In this document: positions 8,928-22,917 of the stretch, in pieces
How positions within the stretch are numbered: the stretch's first letter is position 1
Layout: each line of letters opens with the position of its first letter
DNA from: Cycloclasticus pugetii PS-1
GTDB lineage: Bacteria > Pseudomonadota > Gammaproteobacteria > Methylococcales > Cycloclasticaceae
Length of the DNA: 64,000 bases
Direction: 5' to 3'
Assembly: GCF_000384415.1 (NCBI RefSeq)
Contig: NZ_ARVU01000001.1
Location: 2,319,925-2,383,924, forward strand
Position numbers and translations under genes: made by a program
Notes under the pieces: generated by a model
The model's database searches: none
Seen by the model: the letters and a program-made list of their open reading frames with translations, nothing else
Told to the model about the DNA's origin: nothing

Positions 8928-10286
8928 TTAATCCTTCATCGGCTTCTTCCAGCCATTTAATGTTATTTGTTTTGCACGAGTCACTGTTAGGGAATTAGCG
9001 GGAGCATCTTTTGACAATGTTGTTCCGGCACCTAAAGTAGCCCCTTCCTCTACTGTAACCGGGGCAACTAGTTGTGTGCCAGAGCCAATAAATGCACCAT
9101 CTTTGATAGCGGTTTTATGTTTATTAACACCGTCATAATTACATGTAATAGTACCGGCGCCAACATTAACGAATTTACCAACTTCAGCATCACCAATATA
9201 ACTTAAGTGGTTTACCTTTGATCCCTCATCAATAGTTGCTTTTTTCACTTCAACAAAGTTGCCGATATGCACACCTTTTGCCAGCTCTGCACCAGGACGA
9301 AGTCGAGCAAAGGGGCCGATTGTACTATTTTCACCGACAACACAATTTTCTAATACAGAATTAGCTTTAATGACAACACTATCAGCAATAATCGCATTTT
9401 CAATCACACAATTTGGCCCAATATGTACATTACTACCTAAGCTAACTGCCCCAATAAAAACATTATTGATATCTATATAAACGTCATTACCGGCTAACGT
9501 CAATTCACCTCGGACATCTATCCTCGACTTATCTGCAAGTGTAGCACCTAAGTTCATCAACGCTTTTGCCTTACACAGTTGATAATATCTCTCAAGTTCA
9601 TTCAGTTGTATTTTTGAATTAACACCTTGTACTTCAAATTCATCTAAAGCCTGTACTGTATTAACGCTAACACCTTCAGTAACCGCCATTTCAATAATAT
9701 CTGTTAAGTAATATTCTCCCTGAGCATTACTATTATTTAATTTCCCCAACCAGTTTACTAAATGCTTCCCGTGAACCGCCATAATGCCGGTATTAACCTC
9801 ATTAATTTGTAATTGAACATCTGTCGCATCTTTCTGCTCAACTATCTTACAAACCTTATTACCCTCTCTAACGATTCGCCCGTAACCCATTGGGTTTTTG
9901 AGTGTTACCGTTAATAAAGACATAGACTTAGTACTAACCTGTGTAATCAACTTATGCAGTGTAGAACTGTGAATTAATGGCACATCGCCATATAAAATTA
10001 ATACAATATCGTCTTCAGCTATGTAATGTGATGCCTGCTTGACTGCATGGCCTGTTCCCAATTGTTCGGTTTGTTCAACCCAATTAATATCAAACTGCGA
10101 ATGTTTCTTTTTAACCTCTTCGCCATTATGACCATAAACAACAACAACCTCACTGCTCAATGGTCTAGCTGACTCAATAACGTGCTGTAACATAGGTTTT
10201 CCACCAATTTGATGCAACACTTTTGCTTTATTCGACTTCATCCGCGTGCCTTTGCCCGCAGCTAATACGATGGTTTTTATATTCAT
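8928..10286 (-). CDS. glmU: Bifunctional UDP-GlcNAc pyrophosphorylase / GlcN-1-P acetyltransferase
   Basis: GlmU acetylates glucosamine-1-phosphate and then couples it to UTP to yield UDP-GlcNAc. The N-terminal uridyltransferase domain shows LAAGKGTRMKS with the following KVLHQIGGKPML. The C-terminal half (from about residue 250) is a left-handed beta-helix with repeated hexapeptides and the acetyltransferase segment SYIGDAEVG followed by GAGTITCNYDG. Length 452 is normal. It lies between the atp operon terminator and glmS, the standard gammaproteobacterial order. Confidence 0.98.
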   Translation of the reverse strand: MNIKTIVLAAGKGTRMKSNKAKVLHQIGGKPMLQHVIESARPLSSEVVVVYGHNGEEVKKKHSQFDINWVEQTEQLGTGHAVKQASHYIAEDDIVLILYGDVPLIHSSTLHKLITQVSTKSMSLLTVTLKNPMGYGRIVREGNKVCKIVEQKDATDVQLQINEVNTGIMAVHGKHLVNWLGKLNNSNAQGEYYLTDIIEMAVTEGVSVNTVQALDEFEVQGVNSKIQLNELERYYQLCKAKALMNLGATLADKSRIDVRGELTLAGNDVYIDINNVFIGAVSLGSNVHIGPNCVIENAIIADSVVIKANSVLENCVVGENSTIGPFARLRPGAELAKGVHIGNFVEVKKATIDEGSKVNHLSYIGDAEVGKFVNVGAGTITCNYDGVNKHKTAIKDGAFIGSGTQLVAPVTVEEGATLGAGTTLSKDAPANSLTVTRAKQITLNGWKKPMKD

Positions 10287-10330
10287 TTTGATAATATTTC
10301 CAGATCAAGCCCTAGTTTAACAGGTATAAA

Positions 10331-10354
10331 AAAACCCGCCTATGGACGGGTTTT
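10331..10354 (-). terminator. Rho-independent terminator of the atp operon
   Basis: The inverted repeat AAAACCCG / CGGGTTTT surrounds a short loop and is followed on the minus strand by a run of seven T. It lies 65 bases after the atpC stop and before glmU, so it separates the atp operon from glmUS. Confidence 0.85.
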
Positions 10355-10419
10355 ATTTTTATATCCAACGATCTGCTACACAAACGGTAACTTCTCTTAG
10401 TAACTTATTTAAACCAAGC

Positions 10420-10836
10420 TTAACGTGTTTTCCTTAACCGGCTAATTGCCTGTAACTGTGCTGCAGCTTCAGCTAACTCTGCTTGAGCCTTAGCAAAATC
10501 AATATCAGATGTTTTATTTGCTAATACCTCTTCAGCTTGTTTCTTGGCTGCCAACGCTTTTGCTTCATCTAAGTCATCCGCTCTAACAGCTGTATCAGCA
10601 AGAACCGTCACTAGATGAGGTTGAATCTCGAGAATACCACCTGAAATAAAGAAATCCAACTCAACTTTACCAGTATTCACACGAACCTCACCCGGTTTAA
10701 GTCGAGTAACAAGTGGCGCATGCCGTGGCGCAATACCCAGTTCACCCAGTTCACCCGGAGCGAAAACCATTTCAGCCAATCCAGAAAAAATGGAAGCTTC
10801 TGCACTTACAATGTCGACATGAATTGTCATGCTCAT
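10420..10836 (-). CDS. atpC: ATP synthase F1 epsilon subunit
   Basis: The epsilon subunit of the F1 central stalk couples gamma rotation to the c-ring and inhibits ATP hydrolysis. The 138 residues include the N-terminal beta-sandwich ([17 protein letters not shown], then [18 protein letters not shown]) and a C-terminal two-helix part rich in alanine. It is the last gene of the atp operon, 14 bases after atpD and just before the terminator. Confidence 0.97.
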   Translation of the reverse strand: MSMTIHVDIVSAEASIFSGLAEMVFAPGELGELGIAPRHAPLVTRLKPGEVRVNTGKVELDFFISGGILEIQPHLVTVLADTAVRADDLDEAKALAAKKQAEEVLANKTSDIDFAKAQAELAEAAAQLQAISRLRKTR

Positions 10837-10850
10837 TTTGGCCCCTTAAT

Positions 10851-12242
<1,392 letters not shown>

Positions 12243-12266
12243 TCAATATTCTTAATTTAAAATTTT

Positions 12267-13130
12267 CTATACCGCTGCTGCACCAGCAACGATTTCCGAT
12301 AGTTCTTGTGTAATTGCTGCTTGCCTTGCTTTGTTATAAATCAGCTGCAATTCATCAATTAATGTACCTGCGTTGTCGGATGCACTTTTCATAGCAACCA
12401 TTCGAGCTGCTTGTTCACAAGCATTATTTTCTAATAGCCCTTGGTATACCAGCGATTCGATGTATCTAACCAATAATTGATCCAATACTTCTTTTGCATC
12501 TGGTTCATAGATATAGTCCCAATGATGTGTAAGTTCATCATCTAACTCTTCTGTGTATACAGGCAGTAGCTGAGTGATTTCTGGTGTTTGAGTCATTGTG
12601 TTTACATAGTCATTATGCGCTATATAAAAACGATCAATATTACCTTCGTCATATTCATCTAACATGCTTTTAACAACACCAATGATGTCTTCTAACGATG
12701 GTGTCTCACCGATATGAGTCACAGAGCCAAGAACGTTACCACCTAACCGGCCTAAAAACCCTTCGCCTTTTGAGCCGATTGATGCCATAACAACATCAAC
12801 ACCTTCTTCATCCCAGGTTTTCAGCTGACCTACAAACTTACGAAATAAATTTGAGTTCAAACCACCACATAATCCACGATCACTGCTGATTAATATGATG
12901 CCAACGCGCTTACATTCTCTATCTGCCAAATAAGGGTGCTTATATTCGGTTCTAGCCTGAGCCAAATGACGTATAACCTGCCCTATTTTTTTAGCATATG
13001 GACGAGCCGCAAAAACACGCTCTTGTGTTTTACGCATTTTACTTGCGGCGACCATTTCCATTGCGCGTGTTATTTTTTGTGTACTTTGAACACTCGCAAT
13101 CTTGGTCTTAATTTCTTTTCCAACTGCCAT
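12267..13130 (-). CDS. atpG: ATP synthase F1 gamma subunit
   Basis: The gamma subunit is the rotating shaft inside the alpha3beta3 ring. The 287-residue chain starts with the conserved helix [20 protein letters not shown] followed by [12 protein letters not shown], and ends with a second long helix containing [15 protein letters not shown]. It follows atpA by 12 bases in the usual order. Confidence 0.98.
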   Translation of the reverse strand: MAVGKEIKTKIASVQSTQKITRAMEMVAASKMRKTQERVFAARPYAKKIGQVIRHLAQARTEYKHPYLADRECKRVGIILISSDRGLCGGLNSNLFRKFVGQLKTWDEEGVDVVMASIGSKGEGFLGRLGGNVLGSVTHIGETPSLEDIIGVVKSMLDEYDEGNIDRFYIAHNDYVNTMTQTPEITQLLPVYTEELDDELTHHWDYIYEPDAKEVLDQLLVRYIESLVYQGLLENNACEQAARMVAMKSASDNAGTLIDELQLIYNKARQAAITQELSEIVAGAAAV

Positions 13131-13142
13131 CGCTTTTCTCGC

Positions 13143-14684
13143 TTACCAGGTTTGTGTGTTTACAAACTCTTCGATAGAAGACTTCAAGTCAGCAATAATC
13201 TCATCGTTATAGTGACCTTCATCACCAATTGCTGCAACAAGATCAGCCTTTTCTCTTTCCATAAAACCATGAAGAGCTGCTTCAAAATCTAGTACTTTAT
13301 CAACATCAACTGCGTCAATAAAACCTTCATTAGCTGCAAACAATGAAATCGACATTTGAGGCACACTTAATGGCGCATACTGATTTTGTTTCATCAATTC
13401 AGTCACACGAATTCCACGATCAATTTGCGCTTTAGTCGCCGCATCAAGATCTGATGCAAACTGTGCAAAGGCTGCCAATTCACGATACTGAGCCAAATCA
13501 AGACGTGTACCACCGCCTAGCTTCTTAACTGATTTAGTTTGCGCTGCGCCACCCACACGAGAGACAGACAAGCCAGCATTAACCGCTGGTCTAATACCCG
13601 CATTAAATAAATCTGTTTCTAAGAAAATTTGACCATCAGTAATAGAAATAACGTTGGTAGGAACAAATGCAGAAACGTCACCTGCTTGAGTTTCAATAAT
13701 AGGTAAGGCGGTTAATGAGCCTGTTTTACCTTTAACTTTACCATCTGTTAGTCTCTCAACTTCTTCAACATTAATTCTAGCTGCACGCTCTAATAGTCTA
13801 GAGTGAAGATAAAAGACATCTCCTGGGTATGCTTCACGTCCTGGTGGACGACGAAGTAATAATGAAATTTGACGATACGCCCATGCTTGTTTTGTTAAAT
13901 CATCATAAATGATTAACGCATCTTCGCCCTTATCACGGAAATACTCGCCCATTGCACAACCAGCGTATGGTGCAATAAATTGTAGTGCTGGCGAATCAGC
14001 TGCACCCGCATTGACCACAATTGTGTGATCCATCGCGCCATGCTCTTCAAGTTTTCTAACAACATTTGCAATTGAAGACTGTTTTTGACCAATCGCAACA
14101 TAGATACACTTAATACCTGTGCCTTTTTGATTGATAATTGCATCAATAGCGATGGCTGTTTTTCCAGTTTGTCTGTCGCCGATAATTAATTCACGTTGGC
14201 CACGACCTAATGGAATCATTGCATCAATTGATTTCAAACCTGTTTGCACTGGTTCGTCCACTGATTGACGTGCAATCACACCTGGTGCAATTCGCTCTAC
14301 TGGCGATGATGACTCAGCATTAATGGCTCCTTTACCGTCAATTGGGCTACCTAATGCATCAACTACACGACCTAGCATTGCCTCACCAGTTGGAACTTCT
14401 AAAATTCGACCAGTACATTTTACACTGTCACCCTCTGAAAGGTGCAGGTATGAGCCCATGATAACAACCCCTACAGAGTCTCTTTCAAGGTTAAGTGCCA
14501 TACCAAATGTATTGCCAGGAAACTCTAACATCTCACCTTGCATAGCATCTGATAAGCCATGTACTCGAGCAATGCCGTCTGTTAAAGAAACGATTGTGCC
14601 TTCTGTTTTAGCTTCTACGTCTGTATCGAAGTTTTCGATTTTTTTCTTGATAAGATCACTTATCTCGGATGGATTTAATTGCAT
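13143..14684 (-). CDS. atpA: ATP synthase F1 alpha subunit
   Basis: The non-catalytic nucleotide-binding alpha subunit. The N-terminus [20 protein letters not shown], the P-loop [13 protein letters not shown] near 169-181 and the arginine-finger region [11 protein letters not shown] near 370-380 are all visible. Its 513 residues match the family. It lies between atpH (14-base gap) and atpG. Confidence 0.98.
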   Translation of the reverse strand: MQLNPSEISDLIKKKIENFDTDVEAKTEGTIVSLTDGIARVHGLSDAMQGEMLEFPGNTFGMALNLERDSVGVVIMGSYLHLSEGDSVKCTGRILEVPTGEAMLGRVVDALGSPIDGKGAINAESSSPVERIAPGVIARQSVDEPVQTGLKSIDAMIPLGRGQRELIIGDRQTGKTAIAIDAIINQKGTGIKCIYVAIGQKQSSIANVVRKLEEHGAMDHTIVVNAGAADSPALQFIAPYAGCAMGEYFRDKGEDALIIYDDLTKQAWAYRQISLLLRRPPGREAYPGDVFYLHSRLLERAARINVEEVERLTDGKVKGKTGSLTALPIIETQAGDVSAFVPTNVISITDGQIFLETDLFNAGIRPAVNAGLSVSRVGGAAQTKSVKKLGGGTRLDLAQYRELAAFAQFASDLDAATKAQIDRGIRVTELMKQNQYAPLSVPQMSISLFAANEGFIDAVDVDKVLDFEAALHGFMEREKADLVAAIGDEGHYNDEIIADLKSSIEEFVNTQTW

Positions 14685-14698
14685 CGTTTTTACCTTTG

Positions 14699-15232
14699 CT
14701 ATTTTAGCTTATTAGCCAATTGTTTAATCTGACTATTTAAAGAGCCGTCAATCACTTTATCACCAGCACGAATTATCATGCCGCCTATTAAGCTTGAATC
14801 CTCTTCAACGTTAATCGTTACTTTTTTGCCGAACGAGTCCGATAAAGACACACTTAACTTAGCCTTATCTTCGTCAGTCATAGGAAAGGCTGATATTACT
14901 TTTACACCAAGCTCTCCGCATTTTTCAGCTTTTTTAATTTCGTACTGGCTGGTAATTTCGCTGGTTAATGACAAGCGATTGTTTTTAGTCAGTAGCTTAA
15001 CGAAATTGAGCCCTCTAGCATCCATTTGCCCTTCACAAATGCCCGTCATGGCATTTTCTAGATCATTTTTGGATAATTTTGGGTTATCTATTAGCTTCTT
15101 GACTTGTTCGTCGCTCATGACTAGATTTAAAAAACCTAACATTTTTGACCACTGGTCAAACTCACCTTTTTCATCAGCCATTAAGAACACAGCTTCAGCA
15201 TAAGGTCTCGCAAGCGCTGCTAACTCAGCCAT
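14699..15232 (-). CDS. atpH: ATP synthase F1 delta subunit
   Basis: The delta subunit (OSCP) joins the peripheral stalk to the top of F1. Its 177 residues start [16 protein letters not shown] and end with a conserved [20 protein letters not shown] region. The start codon overlaps the atpF stop as TAATG, so translation of the two stator parts is coupled. Confidence 0.97.
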   Translation of the reverse strand: MAELAALARPYAEAVFLMADEKGEFDQWSKMLGFLNLVMSDEQVKKLIDNPKLSKNDLENAMTGICEGQMDARGLNFVKLLTKNNRLSLTSEITSQYEIKKAEKCGELGVKVISAFPMTDEDKAKLSVSLSDSFGKKVTINVEEDSSLIGGMIIRAGDKVIDGSLNSQIKQLANKLK

Positions 15233-15711
15233 TAAACCGCACCTAATTTGCCACTGATATCGTCAATGATAGCTTGGTGCTTGGACGCATCGATTTCGCT
15301 TTTAATAATTTTCTCTGCTGCTGATACGGCTAAAACAGATACCTGCTGGCGAAGTGCTTCACGTGCACTAGCAATTTCTTGCTCAATCTCAGCTTCCGCG
15401 CCTTTTTTTACTTTTACGGCTTCTTCAACTGCTTTGCTTTTTGCCTCTTCAACCATTTCTCCAGCACGTACATTTGCTAAATTGATGATATCTGACGCTT
15501 CAGCGCGCGCTTCTTGCAACACTTCTTTAGCTCGTTTTTCAGCTAATTCATGTTCCTTTTTTCCACGTTCGCCCGCCGCTAGGCCTTCAGCAATTTTGCT
15601 TTTCCGCTCTTCCATAGCTGCCATTAAAGGCGGCCATACAAATTTCATGCAGAACCAAACGAACATAAAAAATGCTATCGTTTGGCCTATTAGGGTTGCA
15701 TTAATATTCAT
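15232..15711 (-). CDS. atpF: ATP synthase Fo b subunit
   Basis: The b subunit forms the peripheral stalk. One N-terminal membrane helix (about residues 8-27, ending [20 protein letters not shown]) is followed by a long charged coiled coil rich in alanine, glutamate and lysine. Length 159 is normal. It follows atpE by 36 bases. Confidence 0.97.
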   Translation of the reverse strand: MNINATLIGQTIAFFMFVWFCMKFVWPPLMAAMEERKSKIAEGLAAGERGKKEHELAEKRAKEVLQEARAEASDIINLANVRAGEMVEEAKSKAVEEAVKVKKGAEAEIEQEIASAREALRQQVSVLAVSAAEKIIKSEIDASKHQAIIDDISGKLGAV

Positions 15712-15747
15712 TATTAAACCTTAGTTTAGGGTTAATCTTCGTTTAAT

Positions 15748-15993
<246 letters not shown>

Positions 15994-16022
15994 CTATTGA
16001 GTTTACTAAAATTAATAAAAAA

Positions 16023-17220
<1,198 letters not shown>

Positions 17221-17249
17221 TTTATAATGCCCGTCGCATTCAGCCGCCC

Positions 17250-17279
17250 ATTATAATTTTTGCTGCACCTCACAGTCAA
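17250..17279 (-). promoter_or_regulatory. Sigma70-type promoter of the atp operon
   Basis: On the minus strand TTGACT and a perfect TATAAT are separated by 18 bases, in the 61-base gap between parB and atpI. The -10 ends about 30 bases before the atpI ATG. This is the cleanest promoter match I saw in the window. Confidence 0.75.
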
Positions 17280-17281
17280 GT

Positions 17282-18130
17282 TTATTTAAAATGACCTAAC
17301 ACACCCTCTAATTCATCCAATGATGAAAATTGAATTATTATCTTCCCATCCCCTTTACTAGAGTGGCTAATCTTCACCTTAGCGCCTAGTTTTTCTGATA
17401 TATCTTGCTCCAGCCTTTCAACGTCAGGGTCTTTCACTAGAGCATTTTTCTTTTCTTCGCCGCTTTTTAGCGCTCGCTTTACCATTGCTTCTGTTGCGCG
17501 CACCGACAAGCCACCAACCACTACTTTATTAACCATGGTTGATTGTTGCGATTCATTTAATGCTAATAACGCTCTTCCGTGCCCCATTTCGATTTTTCCA
17601 GCTCGAAGGCTTTCTTTTGCCTCCTGGCCTAATTCTAATAAACGCAATAAATTACTGACCGCTGCCCTTGATCTTCCTACTGCATCCGCTGCCTGCTGAT
17701 GCGTCATCTCAAACTCATTGATTAGTCGCTGCAAAGCCTCTGACTCATCCAGAATATTTAAATTTTCTCGTTGAATATTTTCAATCAATGAAATGGCTAT
17801 TGCAGCACGATCATCTACATCATTAATAACTACCTCAACATCTTGCAGACCGGCTAATTGCGCAGCACGCCAGCGTCGTTCGCCGGCCAAAATTTCATAA
17901 TTATTACCACTAATAGGCCGCACAACAATTGGCTGAATAATGCCTTGCGCACTGATTGAATCGGCTAACTCTTGCAGTTGAACCGGATCAAACTCTGTTC
18001 TTGGTTGGTATTTACCACGCTGTAATAAATCTATTGGAAGTTTTTTAGTTTCCTTTGCATGACCACCTACCTTTGGATGACTCAACAATGCATCTAACCC
18101 GCGGCCCAACCCTCTTTTCTTTGTAGACAT
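17282..18130 (-). CDS. parB: Chromosome partitioning protein ParB
   Basis: A CTP-dependent DNA clamp that loads at parS and helps segregate the origin. The 282 residues carry the N-terminal MSTKKRGLGRGLDALL peptide (ParA contact), the ParB/Srx domain with LAGERRWRAAQLAG (GERR box, CTP site), a helix-turn-helix around MTHQQAADAVGRSRAAVSNL, and a C-terminal dimer domain. It lies 9 bases after parA. No parS match was found in the window. Confidence 0.97.
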   Translation of the reverse strand: MSTKKRGLGRGLDALLSHPKVGGHAKETKKLPIDLLQRGKYQPRTEFDPVQLQELADSISAQGIIQPIVVRPISGNNYEILAGERRWRAAQLAGLQDVEVVINDVDDRAAIAISLIENIQRENLNILDESEALQRLINEFEMTHQQAADAVGRSRAAVSNLLRLLELGQEAKESLRAGKIEMGHGRALLALNESQQSTMVNKVVVGGLSVRATEAMVKRALKSGEEKKNALVKDPDVERLEQDISEKLGAKVKISHSSKGDGKIIIQFSSLDELEGVLGHFK

Positions 18131-18139
18131 TCTTAAATC

Positions 18140-18904
18140 CTAGTAGTGTTTTTCGTCTAGTTCACGCGCCAGATCCATATAAGCCTGCGCCCCGCGGGAA
18201 CTTTTATCGTAAAGAATAGCGGGCAAGCCAAAACTTGGCGCTTCGGCAAGTCGTACATTTCTTGGCACAATCGTTTCAAATAACCTATCTGAAAAGTGCG
18301 CTGTTAGCTGCTCACTGACTTCACGAGTCAGGCGGCTACGCCCATCAAACATCGTCCTTAAAAGCCCTTCTAGACTTAAATTTTTGTTAACGGTTTCCTG
18401 CACCTGTTTTAATGTATCCATTAAAGATGACAAGCCTTCTAGTGCAAAATACTCACACTGCATAGGCACCAATACGCTATCAGCCGCAACCAACGCATTA
18501 ATAGTCAGCATGTTCATCGAGGGAGGACAGTCAATAAAAATATAATCGTAGTTATCGGCTAATATACCAATGGCTTTTTTTAAACGGCGATCACGGTCAA
18601 CCGCCTCTAATAAATGAACTTCGGCGCCTGCAAGGTCCATATTGCTCGGTAGCACCTGATGTTTAATTGTTTGCGAACTGACTACTGCTTGGAATGGATC
18701 GCAATCCTCCAATAGCACATCATAACAAGACAGCTCGATATCTTGCTTATCAACACCACTGCCCATAGTCGCATTACCTTGCGGATCCATATCAACTAAT
18801 AAAACACGCCGACCAAGTTCTGCCATAGATGCAGCCAAGTTAATGCTTGTCGTTGTTTTGCCCACACCACCTTTTTGATTAGCAACCGCTATTATTCTTG
18901 CCAC
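18140..18904 (-). CDS. parA: Chromosome partitioning ATPase ParA (Soj)
   Basis: A deviant-Walker ATPase working with ParB in origin segregation. The 254 residues begin MARIIAVANQKGGVGKTTTS, where KGGVGKTT is the deviant Walker A, followed by DMDPQGNAT and DCPPSMNMLT (Walker B). It follows rsmG by about 33 bases and belongs to the mnmG-rsmG-parA-parB block. Confidence 0.97.
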   Translation of the reverse strand: MARIIAVANQKGGVGKTTTSINLAASMAELGRRVLLVDMDPQGNATMGSGVDKQDIELSCYDVLLEDCDPFQAVVSSQTIKHQVLPSNMDLAGAEVHLLEAVDRDRRLKKAIGILADNYDYIFIDCPPSMNMLTINALVAADSVLVPMQCEYFALEGLSSLMDTLKQVQETVNKNLSLEGLLRTMFDGRSRLTREVSEQLTAHFSDRLFETIVPRNVRLAEAPSFGLPAILYDKSSRGAQAYMDLARELDEKHY

Positions 18905-18937
18905 TAATAGACACCTTTCTTTATCATATTGATACCA

Positions 18938-19561
18938 CTATACAGCTGTATAAATAACAAGATTTCGCGTCACTTCGAGTTCAGGTATTACTAGAGATTC
19001 TACACAACTGAACTGAAACCCTTTACTATCTACCGCCTTCGTTTCTTTTGATTTCATCGCTAGCAATCTACCCCCTAGCGCTAATAGATGACGTGTCTTT
19101 ACTAATAAATTTGGCATTGAGGTAAATGCCCGTGCGGTTACCGTATCAAATTTTTGTTCTGGCTGATACTCTTCAATACGCTCGTTTAGAACCGACACAT
19201 GATCCAACCCTAACTCAATACATGCTTGCTGAATAAAACGCGTTTTCTTTGAGTTGCTATCAAGTAGTGCAAACTGCATATCTGGCCTTGCAATCGCTAG
19301 CGGGATACCAGGTAATCCAGCCCCAGTGCCTACATCAATACAACGTTTTCCGTGTAAGAAAGGTAACACTGCTAAACTATCCAATAAATGCATATTCACC
19401 ATTTGCTCGGGCTCTCTAATTGCAGATAGGTTATATACCTTATTCCACTTCACCATCATACGGAGAAAATCAATCATTTTAGCAATGCTTTGCGAAGGTA
19501 ACTCTATCTTCATTTCTGCAAGCCCTTTTTCTAATTGGAGCCTATGCGCTTCATTAAACAT
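18938..19561 (-). CDS. rsmG: 16S rRNA m7G527 methyltransferase
   Basis: RsmG (GidB) methylates N7 of G527 in 16S rRNA using S-adenosylmethionine. The 207 residues carry the SAM-binding motif CIDVGTGAGLPGIPLAIARP near the middle and a family N-terminus with MVKWNKVYNLSAIREPEQM. It begins 5 bases after mnmG ends, so they are co-transcribed. Confidence 0.97.
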   Translation of the reverse strand: MFNEAHRLQLEKGLAEMKIELPSQSIAKMIDFLRMMVKWNKVYNLSAIREPEQMVNMHLLDSLAVLPFLHGKRCIDVGTGAGLPGIPLAIARPDMQFALLDSNSKKTRFIQQACIELGLDHVSVLNERIEEYQPEQKFDTVTARAFTSMPNLLVKTRHLLALGGRLLAMKSKETKAVDSKGFQFSCVESLVIPELEVTRNLVIYTAV

Positions 19562-19566
19562 CTACG

Positions 19567-21441
19567 TTACCCACTTTTCTTCTTCAAGTGCACCAACAAC
19601 AACGAAATAGCTGCCGGCGTTACCCCTTGTATTCGACTCGCTTGACCCAATGTCTCTGGCCTGTGCCGATCGAGCTTTTCAACGACCTCAGACGATAACC
19701 CGGGAACCTGTCGATAGTCAGCCTCCGCTGATAAAATAAGCTCCTCATAACGTAACGTCCGCGCAATTTCTGTTTGCTGACGGTCTATATAACCTGCGTA
19801 CTTGGCTTGTATTTCTACTTGGTTGCGAACTGAGTCATCAGCCACAGTGCTCTCGATATCCGGCAGATTAGCGATATTCTCATACTTTACCTCTGGTCTA
19901 CGAAGCAAATCCAATAAGTTAGCCTCGCGTTGCAATGGCGTTTTCAAGAATTCGTTTGCATCTTTAGATGCCGCAGTGTTCGGCTGAACCCAAGTCGCCT
20001 TTAAACGCGCCTGCTCCAACTCAATTGCCTCTCTTTTAACATTAAATTTCTGCCACTGCGCCTCACTAACCAAGCCCATCTGATAACCTAATTCGGTTAG
20101 CCTTAAATCGGCATTATCCTCACGTAGCAACAGCCTGTATTCTGCTCGGCTAGTAAACATACGATAAGGCTCAAGCGTGCCATTGGTGACCAAATCATCA
20201 ATCATCACGCCGATATAAGCCTCATCTCGACGAGGACACCAAGGTGCCAACCCTCTTGCTTGGCGCGCTGCGTTTAAACCAGCAATCAACCCTTGAGCTG
20301 CTGCTTCTTCATAACCCGTTGTACCATTAATTTGTCCCGCAAAAAACAAGCCTGGCATATGCTTTGTTTCAAGCGATGATTTAAGATCCCTTGGGTCAAA
20401 AAAATCATATTCAATCGCATACCCGGGGCGCACAATATGCGCATTCTCAAACCCTGCAATCGTTTTAATAAATGCCTCTTGAATATCAAATGGCAAACTA
20501 GTTGAAATACCATTAGGGTACACTTCTGTTGTAGTTAAACCTTCCGGCTCAACAAATATCTGGTGTGAATCTTTATCTGCAAAACGCATCACCTTATCTT
20601 CGATTGAAGGGCAATACCTTGGCCCAACACCCTCAATTACCCCTGTGTACATCGGTGACCGGTCCAGTCCTGAACGGATAATATCGTGACCTTTCTCATT
20701 CGTCCTGGTGATATAACAAGATATTTGTTTCGGGTGATCTTTTACCGACCCCATAAATGAAAAGACTGGCAATGGTGTATCACCCGGCTGCTCCTGCATA
20801 ACACTAAAATCAATACTTCGGCCATCTATCCTTGGTGGCGTACCTGTTTTTAATCGATCAACATTAAAGGGCAAGGCGCGTAATCGTTTGGACAACGCAT
20901 TTGATGGCGCATCACCAGCACGACCACCTTCATAATTCTCTAAACCAATATGAATTCTACCGCCCAAAAATGTACCCGCCGTTAACACCACGGTTGCCGC
21001 TTTAAATTTTAGTCCCATTTGCGTTACAACGCCTTGCACACGGTCATTCTCAACAATAAGGTCCGACACCGTTTGCTGAAACAAGCTCAAGTTTTCTTGA
21101 TTTTCTAGAGTCTCTCTAACGGCATTTTTATATAACAAACGGTCTGCTTGTGCTCGTGTTGCGCGTACCGCAGGGCCTTTACTTGAATTCAATGTGCGAA
21201 ACTGAATCCCTGCTTTATCCGTTGCTTTTGCCATCACACCGCCAAGCGCATCCACTTCTTTAACCAAGTGCCCCTTACCGATGCCACCAATCGCTGGGTT
21301 ACAACTCATCTGCCCCAGAGTCTCGATATTCTGTGTTAACAACAATGTTTTTGCGCCTGTACGTGCGGCTGCCAATGCTGCTTCTGTGCCGGCGTGACCA
21401 CCGCCAATAACGATAACGTCAAATCTATTTGGATGTAACAT
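19567..21441 (-). CDS. mnmG: tRNA uridine-5-carboxymethylaminomethyl modification enzyme MnmG
   Basis: With MnmE this FAD enzyme modifies wobble uridine 34 of several tRNAs. The start is placed at 21441 because [18 protein letters not shown] matches the family start; 14 upstream codons remain open but look non-coding. Visible are the FAD dinucleotide fold [17 protein letters not shown], the [22 protein letters not shown] segment region and the C-terminal helical MnmE/tRNA domain, 624 residues in all. Its partner mnmE usually lies close by; here it is about 39 kb away at 60181. Confidence 0.97.
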   Translation of the reverse strand: MLHPNRFDVIVIGGGHAGTEAALAAARTGAKTLLLTQNIETLGQMSCNPAIGGIGKGHLVKEVDALGGVMAKATDKAGIQFRTLNSSKGPAVRATRAQADRLLYKNAVRETLENQENLSLFQQTVSDLIVENDRVQGVVTQMGLKFKAATVVLTAGTFLGGRIHIGLENYEGGRAGDAPSNALSKRLRALPFNVDRLKTGTPPRIDGRSIDFSVMQEQPGDTPLPVFSFMGSVKDHPKQISCYITRTNEKGHDIIRSGLDRSPMYTGVIEGVGPRYCPSIEDKVMRFADKDSHQIFVEPEGLTTTEVYPNGISTSLPFDIQEAFIKTIAGFENAHIVRPGYAIEYDFFDPRDLKSSLETKHMPGLFFAGQINGTTGYEEAAAQGLIAGLNAARQARGLAPWCPRRDEAYIGVMIDDLVTNGTLEPYRMFTSRAEYRLLLREDNADLRLTELGYQMGLVSEAQWQKFNVKREAIELEQARLKATWVQPNTAASKDANEFLKTPLQREANLLDLLRRPEVKYENIANLPDIESTVADDSVRNQVEIQAKYAGYIDRQQTEIARTLRYEELILSAEADYRQVPGLSSEVVEKLDRHRPETLGQASRIQGVTPAAISLLLVHLKKKSG

Positions 21442-21577
21442 AACTCTAACTATATGGGTATAAGCTGTTGATTTTAACATCATTCAACTCATTTAGTGGT
21501 CTCGTTAAAAACACATACAGATTCTATTTGCTAGAATAAACCTATACAACGTTAACCAGCACCCTTGCCAACGCCTT

Positions 21578-22489
21578 ATGAACCAACTTATTCAAGCTTT
21601 TTTAGAGCAAACAAATTCAATCATTTTAGGTAAAGATAAAACAATTAAATTAGCGTTAGCCTGTATTTTGGCAAAAGGGCATCTGTTGATAGAAGATATT
21701 CCCGGCGTTGGCAAAACCACCCTGGCTCATAGCTTTGCCATCTTACTTGGATTAAATTTTCAACGTATTCAATTTACCAGCGATTTATTACCTGCCGATA
21801 TTATTGGCTCAAGTATTTTTGACCGTGACAATAGTAATTTTGAATTTCACCCTGGGCCTATTTTTTCCAATTTTATTTTGGCCGATGAAATTAACCGTGC
21901 TACCCCAAAAACACAAAGCGCTCTGCTTGAGGCCATGGAAGAACGCCAGATCACTATTGAAAAAAAGACTTACCCAATGAGCAACCCTTTTATTGTAGTT
22001 GCCACTCAGAATCCTGGACATCAAATTGGCACCTTTGCTTTACCTGAGTCTCAGCTAGACCGGTTCTTAATGCGACTCTCTATTGGATACCCGGACTCAG
22101 CATCCGAAAAACAGCTGCTCACTGGCACCAGCACTCGTTTAAAACTCGAGTCGTGTCAGCCTATTATTAGCGCTGACCAGCTGATTGCGCTTCAACAACA
22201 GGTCCAAACCGTCCATGTTGCCGAACCATTGATCGCTTACGTTCAAGCCTTATTGGCCTTTTCTCGAACCTCTCCTTTGTTTAGCCAAGGCCTATCCCCA
22301 AGGGCCGGCATCGCGTTAATTCAAGCAGCAAAATCATGGGCGCTGATTGATAATCGCGATAACGTATACCCCGAAGATATTCAAGCCATTACACCATCAA
22401 TCATCGAGCATCGGCTAGCACTTCAAGATAACAGCACCTCAAGCAAGGCCGCCTCTACAGCACTGCTCACAGAAGTAGCTATACCTTAA
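21578..22489 (+). CDS. MoxR-family AAA ATPase
   Basis: A 303-residue MoxR chaperone-like ATPase. Walker A is GVGKTTLAHS near 44-53, Walker B is ILADEINRATPKTQSALLEAMEER, and sensor 1 is VVATQNPGHQIG. MoxR proteins usually work with a DUF58 protein and often a transglutaminase in one operon. Those genes are found here at 54713-57649 on the same strand but about 32 kb away. It is divergent from mnmG with a 136-base gap. Confidence 0.93.
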   Translation: MNQLIQAFLEQTNSIILGKDKTIKLALACILAKGHLLIEDIPGVGKTTLAHSFAILLGLNFQRIQFTSDLLPADIIGSSIFDRDNSNFEFHPGPIFSNFILADEINRATPKTQSALLEAMEERQITIEKKTYPMSNPFIVVATQNPGHQIGTFALPESQLDRFLMRLSIGYPDSASEKQLLTGTSTRLKLESCQPIISADQLIALQQQVQTVHVAEPLIAYVQALLAFSRTSPLFSQGLSPRAGIALIQAAKSWALIDNRDNVYPEDIQAITPSIIEHRLALQDNSTSSKAASTALLTEVAIP

Positions 22490-22491
22490 TA

Positions 22492-22917
22492 TTGAGCATA
22501 CTTATTAAAACAGGCTCTTGGTCTGACTTAGAACCCTATTGTCGGACTGTTCGGTTATCTGTATTTGTTGAAGAACAAGGGATTCCCCAGCAACTAGAAC
22601 TAGATAAACAAGATAATCACTTTTTACATGTTGTTATTTTTAATGGCAACAATACACCTATCGCCACAGCTCGACTTGCTGATAATGGTCAGTTTGGAAG
22701 AATGGCCGTTCTAAAGAGTTACCGCACACAAGGACTGGGCAATCAATTACTAAAGCAGATCACTAAGCAAGCAAGACTTCAAGGACTCCAACAATTAACT
22801 TGCCACGCACAACAAAGCGCTGTTGGTTTTTATAAAAAAAATGGCTTCCATATTACAGGGAAGCCATTTCAAGAAGCTAGGTTCACACATATTAAAATGC
22901 TGAAGAACTTAACTTAA
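22492..22917 (+). CDS. GNAT family N-acetyltransferase (TTG start)
   Basis: A 141-residue GNAT protein of the ElaA/YjcF type: FVEEQGIPQQLELDKQD near the start, then the acetyl-CoA loop MAVLKSYRTQGLGNQLLKQI and a C-terminal AVGFYKKNGFHITGK. The only start in the right place is TTG at 22492, three bases after the moxR stop; no strong ribosome site is seen, so coupling to moxR is likely. It ends convergently with the isomerase gene, overlapping it by 4 bases. The acyl acceptor is not known. Confidence 0.85.
   Translation: MSILIKTGSWSDLEPYCRTVRLSVFVEEQGIPQQLELDKQDNHFLHVVIFNGNNTPIATARLADNGQFGRMAVLKSYRTQGLGNQLLKQITKQARLQGLQQLTCHAQQSAVGFYKKNGFHITGKPFQEARFTHIKMLKNLT

Noticed and set aside
15248..15724. 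Long open frame on the plus strand opposite atpF (158 codons)
   Set aside because: It is the antisense of atpF; its composition follows the coiled-coil codons, there is no ribosome site, and the atpF protein is clear.
21442..21483. Extra 14 codons at the start of mnmG
   Set aside because: Family proteins begin at the [15 protein letters not shown] position; the upstream codons do not resemble MnmG.
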